From the NCBI GenBank assembly GCA_025210575.1, contig JAOARK010000276.1, positions 1-15,579 on the forward strand: a DNA stretch of 15,579 nt, written 5' to 3'. The stretch's first letter is position 1. Each line of letters begins with the position of its first letter. Of this stretch, positions 1 through 7,201 are shown piece by piece. Both the position numbers and the translations under genes were made by a program. Under the pieces are notes generated by a model, which was not told the origin of the DNA, searched no databases, and worked only from the letters and a program-made list of their open reading frames with translations. This DNA comes from Schleiferiaceae bacterium. GTDB taxonomy: Bacteria; Bacteroidota; Bacteroidia; Flavobacteriales; Schleiferiaceae.

Positions 1-1319
1 AATTTTTGCTTTGCGTCAAGTTGCTGGTTTTTCAGTTGAATATCTTTATTCTCAGATTCTAATTTCAACTGTTGAAGCTGATAGTCCTTAATCTCTCCCT
101 TATCTACAACCTCTTGAATCTGCTTTTCAGTTCTTTGTAAATACAACTGCTGTTGTGCCAGCTCTTCTTGGCTCAATCTTTTTGCCACATCCAAAGAATC
201 TTTTATTTCTAGATATGCTTTGTAATATTCTAATGCCGTTTCATACTCCAATAATTTCTCATACACCACACTTGCCGTAAGATTCAATTCCATTTCTACT
301 TCGGGCATACTACCGTCCATCAATTCCAATCCAGACTGATTATAAATTTGGGCATTGTAGAAATCATCTTCGTTAAGATAAGCTACACTCAGCAAATCAA
401 GAATCTCCGCTTGAAGTGCAGTGTTCTTTGACTTTTTTGCCGCTTGGAGCGCCCTATTTAAATAGGCTTTAGACTCTTTGCTGTTTTGATAGGTGATGGC
501 CACATTCATTAATAGCGGAATGTGCTCCTCATCCTTCAGGCCCATTTCCTCCCTTTCTTCCAAAGTCTGTAAGAAATAATCGAGCGCCTTTGATGTATTC
601 CCTCTTCTCTGCTCAATAAACCCCAGATTGTTCAGTTGATTCGTATAATTCACCCGATCACCGGAATCTTCAAGTAACTCGAGAATTCTTTCATTTTCTC
701 TTACTGCCTCATCCAGTCGATTTAACGTTTCATACGTTTTCGCTTTTAAGCGGAGGATTTTTAGAAGTAAGTTCTTCCGGCTTTCTTGAGAAGCAATGCC
801 ATCTGCCTTATCAAGATATTCTAAAGCCAAATCTAGCTCTAATGCTTCAAGCTCTAATTTTCCAATTTCATAAAGAAGTACAGGCTTATCAGCATTTAAG
901 CTTACCGAATCTGATAAACGCAAAGCATCTTTCAAGTAATCAGCAGCACTTTTTGGCATCTGCCTACTTGCGTAATATGTGCTTAATGCAGTATAGGTTG
1001 TAAATAGTTCTTGGAAACGCCTTTGTTCGGTTAATGAATTCACTAACTGAAAATAGGTGAGTAACCCTTTGTCGCTCTGACTATTTGAAATGTACAAAGG
1101 CGCCACTTCTAGTTTACAGGTACTTTTTAAATACTTCAACCGAGCCCGATCAGCCATATCTATACAGCGCTCATATTTTTCTATGGCATTAATCGCATTA
1201 ACCGTATTTCGAGCTTCATCCAGAAGTTGAGCTATCTGAACACTATCTGATTGAGATTGCAATGCCAAACTCAATAAGAGTAACACAGTCATGCATATAT
1301 TTCTCAACCACCCGCTCAT
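1..1319 (-). CDS. Exported TPR-repeat protein with C-terminal coiled coil (partial, C-terminus beyond window)
   Basis: An uninterrupted minus-strand frame of 439 codons runs from an ATG at 1319 off the left edge, so the C-terminus is missing. Residues 10-24 (M-T-V-L-L-L-L-S-L-A-L-Q-S-Q-S) form a signal peptide or anchor; an in-frame ATG at codon 10 (1292) is an equally good start. Residues about 28-375 are helical tetratricopeptide-type repeats, for example around 226-255 (N-N-L-G-F-I-E-Q-R-R-G-N-T-S-K-A-L-D-Y-F) and 345-372. From about 378 the chain is rich in Q, E, K and L and reads as a coiled coil. In Bacteroidota, TPR array plus coiled coil usually leads to one membrane helix and then a histidine kinase, class III cyclase, phosphatase or LuxR output domain; which one is not visible here. 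The start lies 1 nt after the TonB-receptor stop, implying co-transcription and translational coupling. No Shine-Dalgarno sequence is seen. Confidence 0.85.
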   Translation of the reverse strand, partial: MSGWLRNICMTVLLLLSLALQSQSDSVQIAQLLDEARNTVNAINAIEKYERCIDMADRARLKYLKSTCKLEVAPLYISNSQSDKGLLTYFQLVNSLTEQRRFQELFTTYTALSTYYASRQMPKSAADYLKDALRLSDSVSLNADKPVLLYEIGKLELEALELDLALEYLDKADGIASQESRKNLLLKILRLKAKTYETLNRLDEAVRENERILELLEDSGDRVNYTNQLNNLGFIEQRRGNTSKALDYFLQTLEEREEMGLKDEEHIPLLMNVAITYQNSKESKAYLNRALQAAKKSKNTALQAEILDLLSVAYLNEDDFYNAQIYNQSGLELMDGSMPEVEMELNLTASVVYEKLLEYETALEYYKAYLEIKDSLDVAKRLSQEELAQQQLYLQRTEKQIQEVVDKGEIKDYQLQQLKLESENKDIQLKNQQLDAKQK

Positions 1320-1320
1320 A

Positions 1321-3564
1321 CTAGAAATTGATATTGGCACCTACGGTAAATTTTGTGCCATATTGAGGATTGTAGTATAAACTTTCTGTAAAAATCGCTC
1401 CTGTTCTCGTAGCAATACCAAGGTCATTTACAGCAGAAATTCCACCATACTTAGAATCAGTAACATTAAAGATGTTGCAAAACAGATTAATACTATTGGT
1501 TGCCGAATAGTTGATCAAGATATCCATGGTATAGAATGACGCTACCTGATATTCAAAATTGACGTCTGATGTAACCACACTAGAAGATAACCAGCTGCTG
1601 CTGAATTGGTTTCTTAAAGAAAGACTCAGATCTTTCATGGGATAAAATCCAATCAACCATTTACCAATCCAATTGGGCATTTCTCGATAATCGCTTAAGG
1701 TGCCTTGGTTAAACGGTAATTCTTCAAATCCTTTGGAGTAACTCACAGAAAAATCTGAAAACAACTTTTTTAAACCTATATCTTTAACAACGTATTGAAC
1801 TTGAACTCCGAATAAGCCCCTTCTACTGTTTGGGCTATTTTGATATCCATAGAATAACTCATCACCTTGATTATTCAGTGTTTTCACAATGCTATTCAAT
1901 GTTTCATGATAAAACGCTACGACATCAAAACTTGATTTTTTACTGATCAATTGCTTAAACCCAATGTCTATTGACACAAAATCTTCGGGGTCAAGATCGA
2001 ATTGAGGTGAGGGTATTCCAACAGTATCACCATCTATTACAACAGACCTGTATGAACTATAAATTAAATAACTAGAAGGAGGTCTGAACCCAGTACTGGA
2101 CGAAAATCGAATAATAGATTTCGGAGAAGCTTTGAATGAAAAACCGATCCTTGGATTGATTGCTCCGTAAAACTTACTGTGGTAATCAAACCTCAATCCA
2201 AACATTGCTTCCCATCTACCCTTTTCATAATAGAGCTGTCCCATTAAACCCACATTACTAAAGTTAAAAGGAGCAAACCCTAAACTATCAAGAAATGGGC
2301 TATTTCTAATCTCACTACTCCATGGCCGATAGTTTCCTGGATCGAATGGTGAAAGCAAGTATTTGTAGATGGGAAAATTACCTGAATACTGAAATGTCCC
2401 ACTCGCTTGAAATGACAAGCCACTTGCCCATTGGTAATTCATGGTCTGTTCTAAATACAGATCATCTGAAGCAGAATACATATAAAAAACACCTTGGGCA
2501 TTTAATGGATTTTGTACCGTGCTGTAGCTGTTTCCTCGGTCCATTCTGTAAGACAACCATGAGGCGTAGGATCTAGAATTCCATTCACCAATATTGGTGT
2601 TGTAGACCATAAAACCTCTGAAGATGCGTTCTCCCGTTTTGTGATTGGGGTTGTGATAAGTCACTGTTAATGGATTAAGTCCAATAGCGCTTTGTTCACT
2701 TCTTTGCATGGCGTCAAATCCAATAGTTAGATGCTTCCCACTAAAACGTAACCCCGCATTCAGCGATGCAGAAGGCAGACCATTAAAATCAGGTAATGTA
2801 AAAGACCCGCGGTAAAAAGGACTCGCAATAAAACTACTATCTCCGTTACTGTAGGTTAATGGGTTATATACTTCATTATGGCCTGCCACAATATTCTTGT
2901 TCCGCATTTGCTGGAAACCACCAAACATTGTGTATCTATACACTCTATTGCCTTTACCCACCTTACCTCCTAAGGTAAATTTCACACCCGTTAAATACGG
3001 ACTTCCCATGATCAAACTTGCGTTACCCCATTTTATTCTTTCTTCTTTTTGCGTCACAATATTGATAACCCCAGCCATGGCATCTGCTCCGTATACATCA
3101 GACGCTGGACCCATGATCACCTCAATTCTCTCAATGCTTTGAATAGGGAACTGGGCTTCAATTGGCATCCCGTTAGTTGCACTTGGTTGAATGGGAACAT
3201 TATCTAGAAGAATCTTGGCGTAGTAATTTCCAAACAGACCTCTCATCGAAAAAGTCTCTCCATGTTCTGCGCTACCCGGTTGCGAAACACGTGTACCGGG
3301 AATATCTTTTAATACATCGACTAAAGTTTGATAACCGCGAGAGGCAATCATTTCTTTGGTTATGACATAAGCTGTAAAAGGAAGATCTTCTAAGTTTTTA
3401 GCATTTCTACTGGCTGATGTAACAGTTGATGCATTTTCAATTTTGGGACGCACAAAATCCTTTTTTCCCAGCCGATCCATTTCTATCAAATTGGTATCGG
3501 TTTGAGCATGCCCAATCAAGGAGCAACAGATTATCAGTAAAAGAAGACTAACGCAATTTTTCAA
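1321..3564 (-). CDS. TonB-dependent outer-membrane receptor (TTG start)
   Basis: The 747-residue product has a signal peptide (residues 1-20, ending G-H-A before Q21). A possible TonB-box-like stretch lies at 44-52 (N-A-S-T-V-T-S-A-S). The plug domain spans about 54-172, with L-P-F-T-A-Y-V-I-T at 61-69, the S-M-R-G-L plug motif at 107-111, and R-I-E-V-I-M-G-P-A-S-D-V-Y-G-A at 146-160. A 22-strand-type beta barrel fills the rest and ends in phenylalanine, the usual outer-membrane assembly signal. It lacks the N-terminal carboxypeptidase-regulatory-like domain of SusC-type receptors and has no SusD partner nearby, so it resembles the CirA/BtuB/siderophore class. The substrate cannot be read from sequence. 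The start must be TTG at 3564: an in-frame TGA sits at 3580-3582 and no ATG lies between. It overlaps the HD gene by 17 nt. Confidence 0.93.
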   Translation of the reverse strand: MKNCVSLLLLIICCSLIGHAQTDTNLIEMDRLGKKDFVRPKIENASTVTSASRNAKNLEDLPFTAYVITKEMIASRGYQTLVDVLKDIPGTRVSQPGSAEHGETFSMRGLFGNYYAKILLDNVPIQPSATNGMPIEAQFPIQSIERIEVIMGPASDVYGADAMAGVINIVTQKEERIKWGNASLIMGSPYLTGVKFTLGGKVGKGNRVYRYTMFGGFQQMRNKNIVAGHNEVYNPLTYSNGDSSFIASPFYRGSFTLPDFNGLPSASLNAGLRFSGKHLTIGFDAMQRSEQSAIGLNPLTVTYHNPNHKTGERIFRGFMVYNTNIGEWNSRSYASWLSYRMDRGNSYSTVQNPLNAQGVFYMYSASDDLYLEQTMNYQWASGLSFQASGTFQYSGNFPIYKYLLSPFDPGNYRPWSSEIRNSPFLDSLGFAPFNFSNVGLMGQLYYEKGRWEAMFGLRFDYHSKFYGAINPRIGFSFKASPKSIIRFSSSTGFRPPSSYLIYSSYRSVVIDGDTVGIPSPQFDLDPEDFVSIDIGFKQLISKKSSFDVVAFYHETLNSIVKTLNNQGDELFYGYQNSPNSRRGLFGVQVQYVVKDIGLKKLFSDFSVSYSKGFEELPFNQGTLSDYREMPNWIGKWLIGFYPMKDLSLSLRNQFSSSWLSSSVVTSDVNFEYQVASFYTMDILINYSATNSINLFCNIFNVTDSKYGGISAVNDLGIATRTGAIFTESLYYNPQYGTKFTVGANINF

Positions 3565-4141
3565 ATCTGTTTTGAAGTTTCATGAGGTTTCGCTCCTTTA
3601 CGGGGAGTCTATATTTTTTTGAAAATAAAGTATAATATTCATGAAAATGCAGAAACTCTATTTGTTTTTGCAACCATTCTGATTCATCTCCACTTATCCG
3701 CCCGAAATTAATGTATTCAAGGTAAAGCTTATGACTTCCTTCTAAAAATTCAGATGTCCCCAAATAGCCCAAATCCGCATCGCTTAAAATCTCCGATTCT
3801 TTTGAGGTACAACGTACATAAGGGTCTGATTCAAGGATTAATTTCTTTACGAACTCAATATCTTCATTGTCAAATCCATTCTCCAACATTAACTTTTCAG
3901 CATATTGAGCTCCATAAGGTTCGTTGTTATCCAGCTTCTCAACATATCCTGCATCATGACATAAAGCAGCGATGTAAATCAACCTCGTTGTTAGCTCATC
4001 CACTCTTTCATAAGAGCAAATCTTTAATACTTCTTGTGCAACCCATTTGGTATGATTTGGAGTATGATAAACCAACATTGGGTTTAAACATTTCTCCAAG
4101 TAAGTAAGAACTTGAGTTTCCAATTCTGGAATAGACTTCAT
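3548..4141 (-). CDS. HD-domain metal-dependent phosphohydrolase
   Basis: This cytoplasmic protein of 197 residues has no signal peptide. HD-superfamily metal ligands are visible: H26 and H30 in Y-H-T-P-N-H, the H62-D63 doublet in A-L-C-H-D-A-G-Y, and D121/D123 in L-S-D-A-D-L-G-Y-L-G. From memory, Bacteroidota have a family of HD proteins of about 200 residues with the same C-H-D-A-G and D-A-D-L-x-Y-L-G signatures; the substrate is generally unknown, and HD enzymes hydrolyse phosphate esters such as nucleotides or cyclic nucleotides. The position where relatives tend to carry N-H-E reads N-N-E here (72-74), so one metal-ligand histidine may be replaced. It is the first gene of the HD / TonB receptor / TPR unit, with its own promoter in the 4142-4200 spacer. 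A role in second-messenger turnover for the unit is inference only. Confidence 0.85.
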   Translation of the reverse strand: MKSIPELETQVLTYLEKCLNPMLVYHTPNHTKWVAQEVLKICSYERVDELTTRLIYIAALCHDAGYVEKLDNNEPYGAQYAEKLMLENGFDNEDIEFVKKLILESDPYVRCTSKESEILSDADLGYLGTSEFLEGSHKLYLEYINFGRISGDESEWLQKQIEFLHFHEYYTLFSKKYRLPVKERNLMKLQNRFEKLR

Positions 4142-4200
4142 TGTAGGGTTGTTGGGTAAACTAAAATAGATATTTTAGGCGCCTATATATTGATTATACT
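4142..4200. promoter_or_regulatory. Divergent promoter region between HD-phosphohydrolase and HtrA-like protease genes
   Basis: These 59 bases separate two divergent start codons and must hold both promoters. On the minus strand TATTTTAG (4161-4168) matches five of six defined bases of the Bacteroidota -7 element TAnnTTTG and lies 19 nt from the HD start codon. On the plus strand the only candidate is the TATATATTG stretch (4184-4192), a poor match. No convincing -33 TTG is seen for either gene. No Shine-Dalgarno sequence precedes the protease ATG. Confidence 0.45.
4176..4185. repeat. Perfect 10-bp palindrome TAGGCGCCTA in divergent spacer
   Basis: TAGGCGCCTA is its own reverse complement and is a GC-rich island in otherwise AT-rich DNA, placed between the putative -7 elements of the two divergent genes. 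The position suits an operator for a dimeric regulator controlling both directions, but no regulator gene is adjacent and function is inferred. Confidence 0.4.
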
Positions 4201-5223
4201 ATGAAAATTAGACTATTCATCGCTTTAAGCTTTTTGGCAACTCAGCTCTTTTCTCAAGATGTAGAAAAACTTTATGACCAACTCAACCCTTCTGTGGTAA
4301 CGATACTTGTAAAAGAAAACAAGTTGATTGAAGCAGGTGGAAACCAAGTGAGACAAGTCTCAGCTGAAGGTTTAGGCAGTGGAGTTTACATAGACAAGGA
4401 AGGCTACATTATTACAGCCAGCCATGTTGTTCACAACGCTGAAAGTATTATGGTTCTGTTTCCAAATGGAGAGAAAGCACCGGCTAAAGTGAAGTCTTCA
4501 TCCATTTCTGCAGATGTAGCCATCATAAAAACACTTTACAAACCCAACAACAGTATCCCGGTTGCTAAATTGGGAGATTCAGATGCGGCTCAAATTGGAG
4601 AACGCGTTATGATCATTGGCGCACCATACGGGTTAGAACATTCGTTATCGGTAGGTTTCTTAAGCGGAAGACACAGTCAAAAGAGCTTTGCTGGAACTAC
4701 AAAAATTGAATTCCTTCAAACGGATGCAGCCATCAACCATGGAAATTCTGGAGGACCAATGTTCAACATGAGAGGTGAAGTAATTGGAATTGTAAGTCAC
4801 ATATTAAGTGAAAGTGGAGGATTTCAAGGATTGGGATTTGCTTCAAGCGTGAACATAGCTAAAGACATTCTGCATGATCGATCTAATCGTTGGTTTGGTA
4901 TAGACGGAATTCTTCTTGAACCAAAAATGGCTAAAATGATGAATGTACCAACAGGCGGAGGCCTTCTTATTCAGCGTGTTGTTCGCAATTCACCTGGTGG
5001 AGCAGCAGGGTTTAAAGGTGGCGATATCATTGCAATTATTGATGGCCGCGAAGTGATTCTCGGTGGAGACATCATTATTGAGATCAATGGAATTAAAGTG
5101 AGCAATGAAGTGGAATTAGAAGAAGCTGGAGTTGCCATGAACAATATTGAAAAAGGCGGGGTCGTTAAAGTTAAGCTACTTCGTGCCGGAAAAGAAGTAG
5201 ATATAGAATTGATGAAACCTTAA
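4201..5223 (+). CDS. HtrA/DegP-like secreted serine protease with one PDZ domain (S1C family)
   Basis: The 340-residue product has a signal peptide (1-19, ending L-F-S-Q) that sends it to the periplasm. A trypsin-like domain spans about 22-225. The catalytic triad is intact: H75 in T-A-S-H-V-V, D105 in S-A-D-V-A-I-I-K, and S183 in G-N-S-G-G-P-M. One PDZ domain occupies about 240-335, with G-G-D-I-I-A-I-I-D-G (273-282) followed by a similar G-G-D-I-I-I-E-I-N-G (288-297), an arrangement I recall from other S1C proteases. Classical DegP has two PDZ domains and about 450-480 residues, so this is closer to the short DegS-like layout but with a cleavable-looking signal rather than an obvious anchor. 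The expected role is proteolysis of misfolded or specific envelope proteins. It leads a plus-strand gene cluster, and the next ORF starts 3 nt after its stop. Confidence 0.93.
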   Translation: MKIRLFIALSFLATQLFSQDVEKLYDQLNPSVVTILVKENKLIEAGGNQVRQVSAEGLGSGVYIDKEGYIITASHVVHNAESIMVLFPNGEKAPAKVKSSSISADVAIIKTLYKPNNSIPVAKLGDSDAAQIGERVMIIGAPYGLEHSLSVGFLSGRHSQKSFAGTTKIEFLQTDAAINHGNSGGPMFNMRGEVIGIVSHILSESGGFQGLGFASSVNIAKDILHDRSNRWFGIDGILLEPKMAKMMNVPTGGGLLIQRVVRNSPGGAAGFKGGDIIAIIDGREVILGGDIIIEINGIKVSNEVELEEAGVAMNNIEKGGVVKVKLLRAGKEVDIELMKP

Positions 5224-5226
5224 AAA

Positions 5227-5817
5227 ATGAACAGAATCTATTGGGCGATCGCTTTGTTCGCTCTTCCTTTTTTAACTTTTTCACAAAACGAAGAATTCAA
5301 ACAACGAATTACTGGTTTTGTAGCTTCAGCCGATAGCGCCTTTGAGCAAAAGACTCTTAATCTTCCAGATCAAAATCTTGGAGTCATAAATGAGCAAGAG
5401 CATGACTGGAGTTCTTTGTTCATGCTCAAAGCCAAAGAGAAGAAAGTCAACAATATTGGCAACAAGGCTTATGCAAAATATCATTTTAGTTTCTACACTT
5501 ATCCTGATGTTACTGAACGTGATTATGCAGTAAAATTTTGGCTGAAGGAGTTTATTGATGGTCAGGCAGTGAGACCTGGAAGAAATATGAGAACCTATCC
5601 AGAAGCTAACCCGACCATTGTAGTTATAAACGAAACAAGCATAGCCATTCTGAGTTACTCATGTAAGTGGTATGACGATGACGCATTTAAAGATTGGCGT
5701 AAAACTATGCTCACCTGGTTTGGAAACCCTGCTAGTACGATGATTGAAGTAGGATGCGATGGACCATTAGATTGGACCAAAAACCCACCCGACTCTAAAG
5801 ACAGAACCTGGCGCTAA
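5227..5817 (+). CDS. Exported protein of unknown function
   Basis: The 196-residue product has a clear signal peptide (M-N-R-I-Y-W-A-I-A-L-F-A-L-P-F-L-T-F-S, then Q20). I do not recognise the mature domain. It is soluble-looking, rich in aromatic residues and charged, with W61, a K-E-K-K stretch, a Y-A-K-Y-H-F-S-F-Y strand and a W-Y-D-D-D-A-F-K-D-W segment near residues 143-155. There is no lipobox, transmembrane helix or type IX secretion C-terminal domain. Only 3 nt separate it from the protease stop, so the two are almost certainly co-transcribed and probably translationally coupled. A periplasmic partner, substrate or regulator of the protease is possible but is inference from position only. 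Confidence 0.85.
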   Translation: MNRIYWAIALFALPFLTFSQNEEFKQRITGFVASADSAFEQKTLNLPDQNLGVINEQEHDWSSLFMLKAKEKKVNNIGNKAYAKYHFSFYTYPDVTERDYAVKFWLKEFIDGQAVRPGRNMRTYPEANPTIVVINETSIAILSYSCKWYDDDAFKDWRKTMLTWFGNPASTMIEVGCDGPLDWTKNPPDSKDRTWR

Positions 5818-5864
5818 CCATTGCACTGTGCTTTTCGTTAAATTAGTGTAACAATCGCACAGAA

Positions 5865-7172
5865 ATGCTAAAGCTGAGACTTTTCCTTTTTCCTATCTTT
5901 TTTGTAGGAGTAATGGCACTTTCACCACTTTTTGCCCAAGAAGTATTGGTGAAAGATGCACTAGGAGGTGGGCCTCTTTCAGAAGTTATAGTACTCGACA
6001 CAAACGGTAATTTTCTGGGGCAAACGCGTAACGAAGGAAAAGTAAACCTTAACCTGCAAGAAGGAAACAAATACATCTTTCAATTGTTTGGTTATCAAGC
6101 CCAAACTCATACCGCTGAATCTCTTAAAGAAAAAAATTACACGCTAGTCTTAGTTCCACTTTTTGAAGAAATAGACGGTATCGAGTTGGTCAGCAAAAAG
6201 AAAAGAATCCCCCCTACTTTTTCAATGTTTGAATGTTGGGAAGGAGGCATCATTGCTGTTACAAAAAGTAAAAAGCACATTGTTGTGTTTGACGAAAGCC
6301 AAAAACCACTTTACAGATTACCTACTCCTAAGTTAGAGAACGATGCACTAAAAGAGTTATTTAAAGATGCGGCAGGCCGGTTCTATTTAGTAGGAAAAGA
6401 TCAGTTTGTGCAGCTATACATCACTGATCAAAAAATCTATAAGTATGATCCACAACCCATTGATCAATTTAACACTTACATAAAGAGTCTAGAATTGGTA
6501 ACTCCAAATGGAGCCAACATTTACAGAGACTTGAGCCGCGTACAACACAGCATGCCAACCACACTGTTGCCTGAGTACACTTTTTTCAACACAGACATTT
6601 CATATCCAAAATACCACAATTGTGGCACCGACTTTATTGCTTACCAATTGGGCAAAGATCCTGAAGTTGCCTATTCTACCATCGACACCAATGCATTTTA
6701 CGCTGCAAATCGTGAATTTTTCACTTTCGTGAATCTTTACATTAGAGCGAAAGGCTCGCCTCTAGACAGGCGCTGGGGATTACAACAGCACTCATACAAT
6801 ACTCTTTTTGGAAGATTTAAGGAAATGCCTCTCTTCAATTATGAAAACAAAATCTTGGTATTTGACGTTTTCAACAACCAATTAGTGCATGTTGATCAAG
6901 AGTACAAACAAGACACAGCGGTTAAGTTCGACTTGAGCAATACAACTCGACATTTTGTTGCTTTACAAGATCAAAAAAATGAGAGAATATGGCTTTACCA
7001 AAGGGAGAAACATGGGCGAGACTTGATCTATGAATTAAAAGACGGTTTGAAAAAAGAAAACCAAGGTATCTTCATCGATGCTTTTGCTCGGAACATAAGA
7101 GTGCAAAACGACAACGTCTATTTTTTAAATGACGACTTTATCATCGAAAGAAAGCCAATTGAATCGAACTGA
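5865..7172 (+). CDS. Exported protein with N-terminal carboxypeptidase-regulatory-like domain, otherwise unknown
   Basis: The 435-residue product has a signal peptide (1-24, ending P-L-F-A before Q25). Residues about 26-105 look like a carboxypeptidase-D-regulatory-like beta-sandwich (V-K-D-A-L-G-G-G-P-L-S-E-V-I-V, T-R-N-E-G-K-V-N-L-N-L, F-Q-L-F-G-Y-Q), a common N-terminal module of Bacteroidota envelope proteins. The remaining 330 residues are strand-rich, with short repeats resembling propeller blades (for example K-I-L-V-F-D-V-F-N-N-Q-L-V-H-V-D around 325-340), but I recognise no family. No lipobox and no sorting domain are seen at the C-terminus. The 47-nt gap after the previous gene is longer than the 3-nt gap before it. 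The strand and exported nature suggest the same transcription unit as the protease. Confidence 0.85.
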   Translation: MLKLRLFLFPIFFVGVMALSPLFAQEVLVKDALGGGPLSEVIVLDTNGNFLGQTRNEGKVNLNLQEGNKYIFQLFGYQAQTHTAESLKEKNYTLVLVPLFEEIDGIELVSKKKRIPPTFSMFECWEGGIIAVTKSKKHIVVFDESQKPLYRLPTPKLENDALKELFKDAAGRFYLVGKDQFVQLYITDQKIYKYDPQPIDQFNTYIKSLELVTPNGANIYRDLSRVQHSMPTTLLPEYTFFNTDISYPKYHNCGTDFIAYQLGKDPEVAYSTIDTNAFYAANREFFTFVNLYIRAKGSPLDRRWGLQQHSYNTLFGRFKEMPLFNYENKILVFDVFNNQLVHVDQEYKQDTAVKFDLSNTTRHFVALQDQKNERIWLYQREKHGRDLIYELKDGLKKENQGIFIDAFARNIRVQNDNVYFLNDDFIIERKPIESN

Positions 7173-7173
7173 A

Positions 7174-7201
7174 TTAAATGCACTTATTTCGCATTTAAAT
7201 G
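7174..7201. repeat. Inverted repeat abutting the start codon of the 182-residue membrane protein gene
   Basis: TTAAATGC (7174-7181) and GCATTTAA (7191-7198) are perfect 8-base inverted arms around a 9-base loop, filling the whole gap between the upstream stop (7170-7172) and the ATG at 7199. The right arm also begins a second perfect palindrome, CATTTAAATG (7192-7201), that includes the start codon. It could be an RNA hairpin limiting initiation, a weak terminator without a U-tract, or an operator. Confidence 0.45.

Noticed and set aside
2322..3365. Several plus-strand open frames of 60-85 codons opposite the TonB receptor
   Set aside because: They lie antisense to a clear 747-residue receptor, have no recognisable motifs, and their composition follows the reverse of the real gene.
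3754..4107. 117-codon plus-strand frame opposite the HD gene
   Set aside because: The HD protein on the other strand has clear catalytic motifs; this frame is a shadow with low-complexity, His/Ser/Pro-rich translation.
4911..5220. Second PDZ domain or duplication in the HtrA-like protease
   Set aside because: The doubled G-G-D-I-I motif lies inside one PDZ-length segment and I recall the same arrangement in other S1C proteases, so it is a family trait rather than a new duplication.
5821..5846. Promoter candidate TTG ... TAAATTAG ahead of the 435-residue exported protein
   Set aside because: The -7 match is fair but only 15 nt separate it from the TTG, shorter than normal for Bacteroidota; co-transcription with the protease genes explains expression as well.
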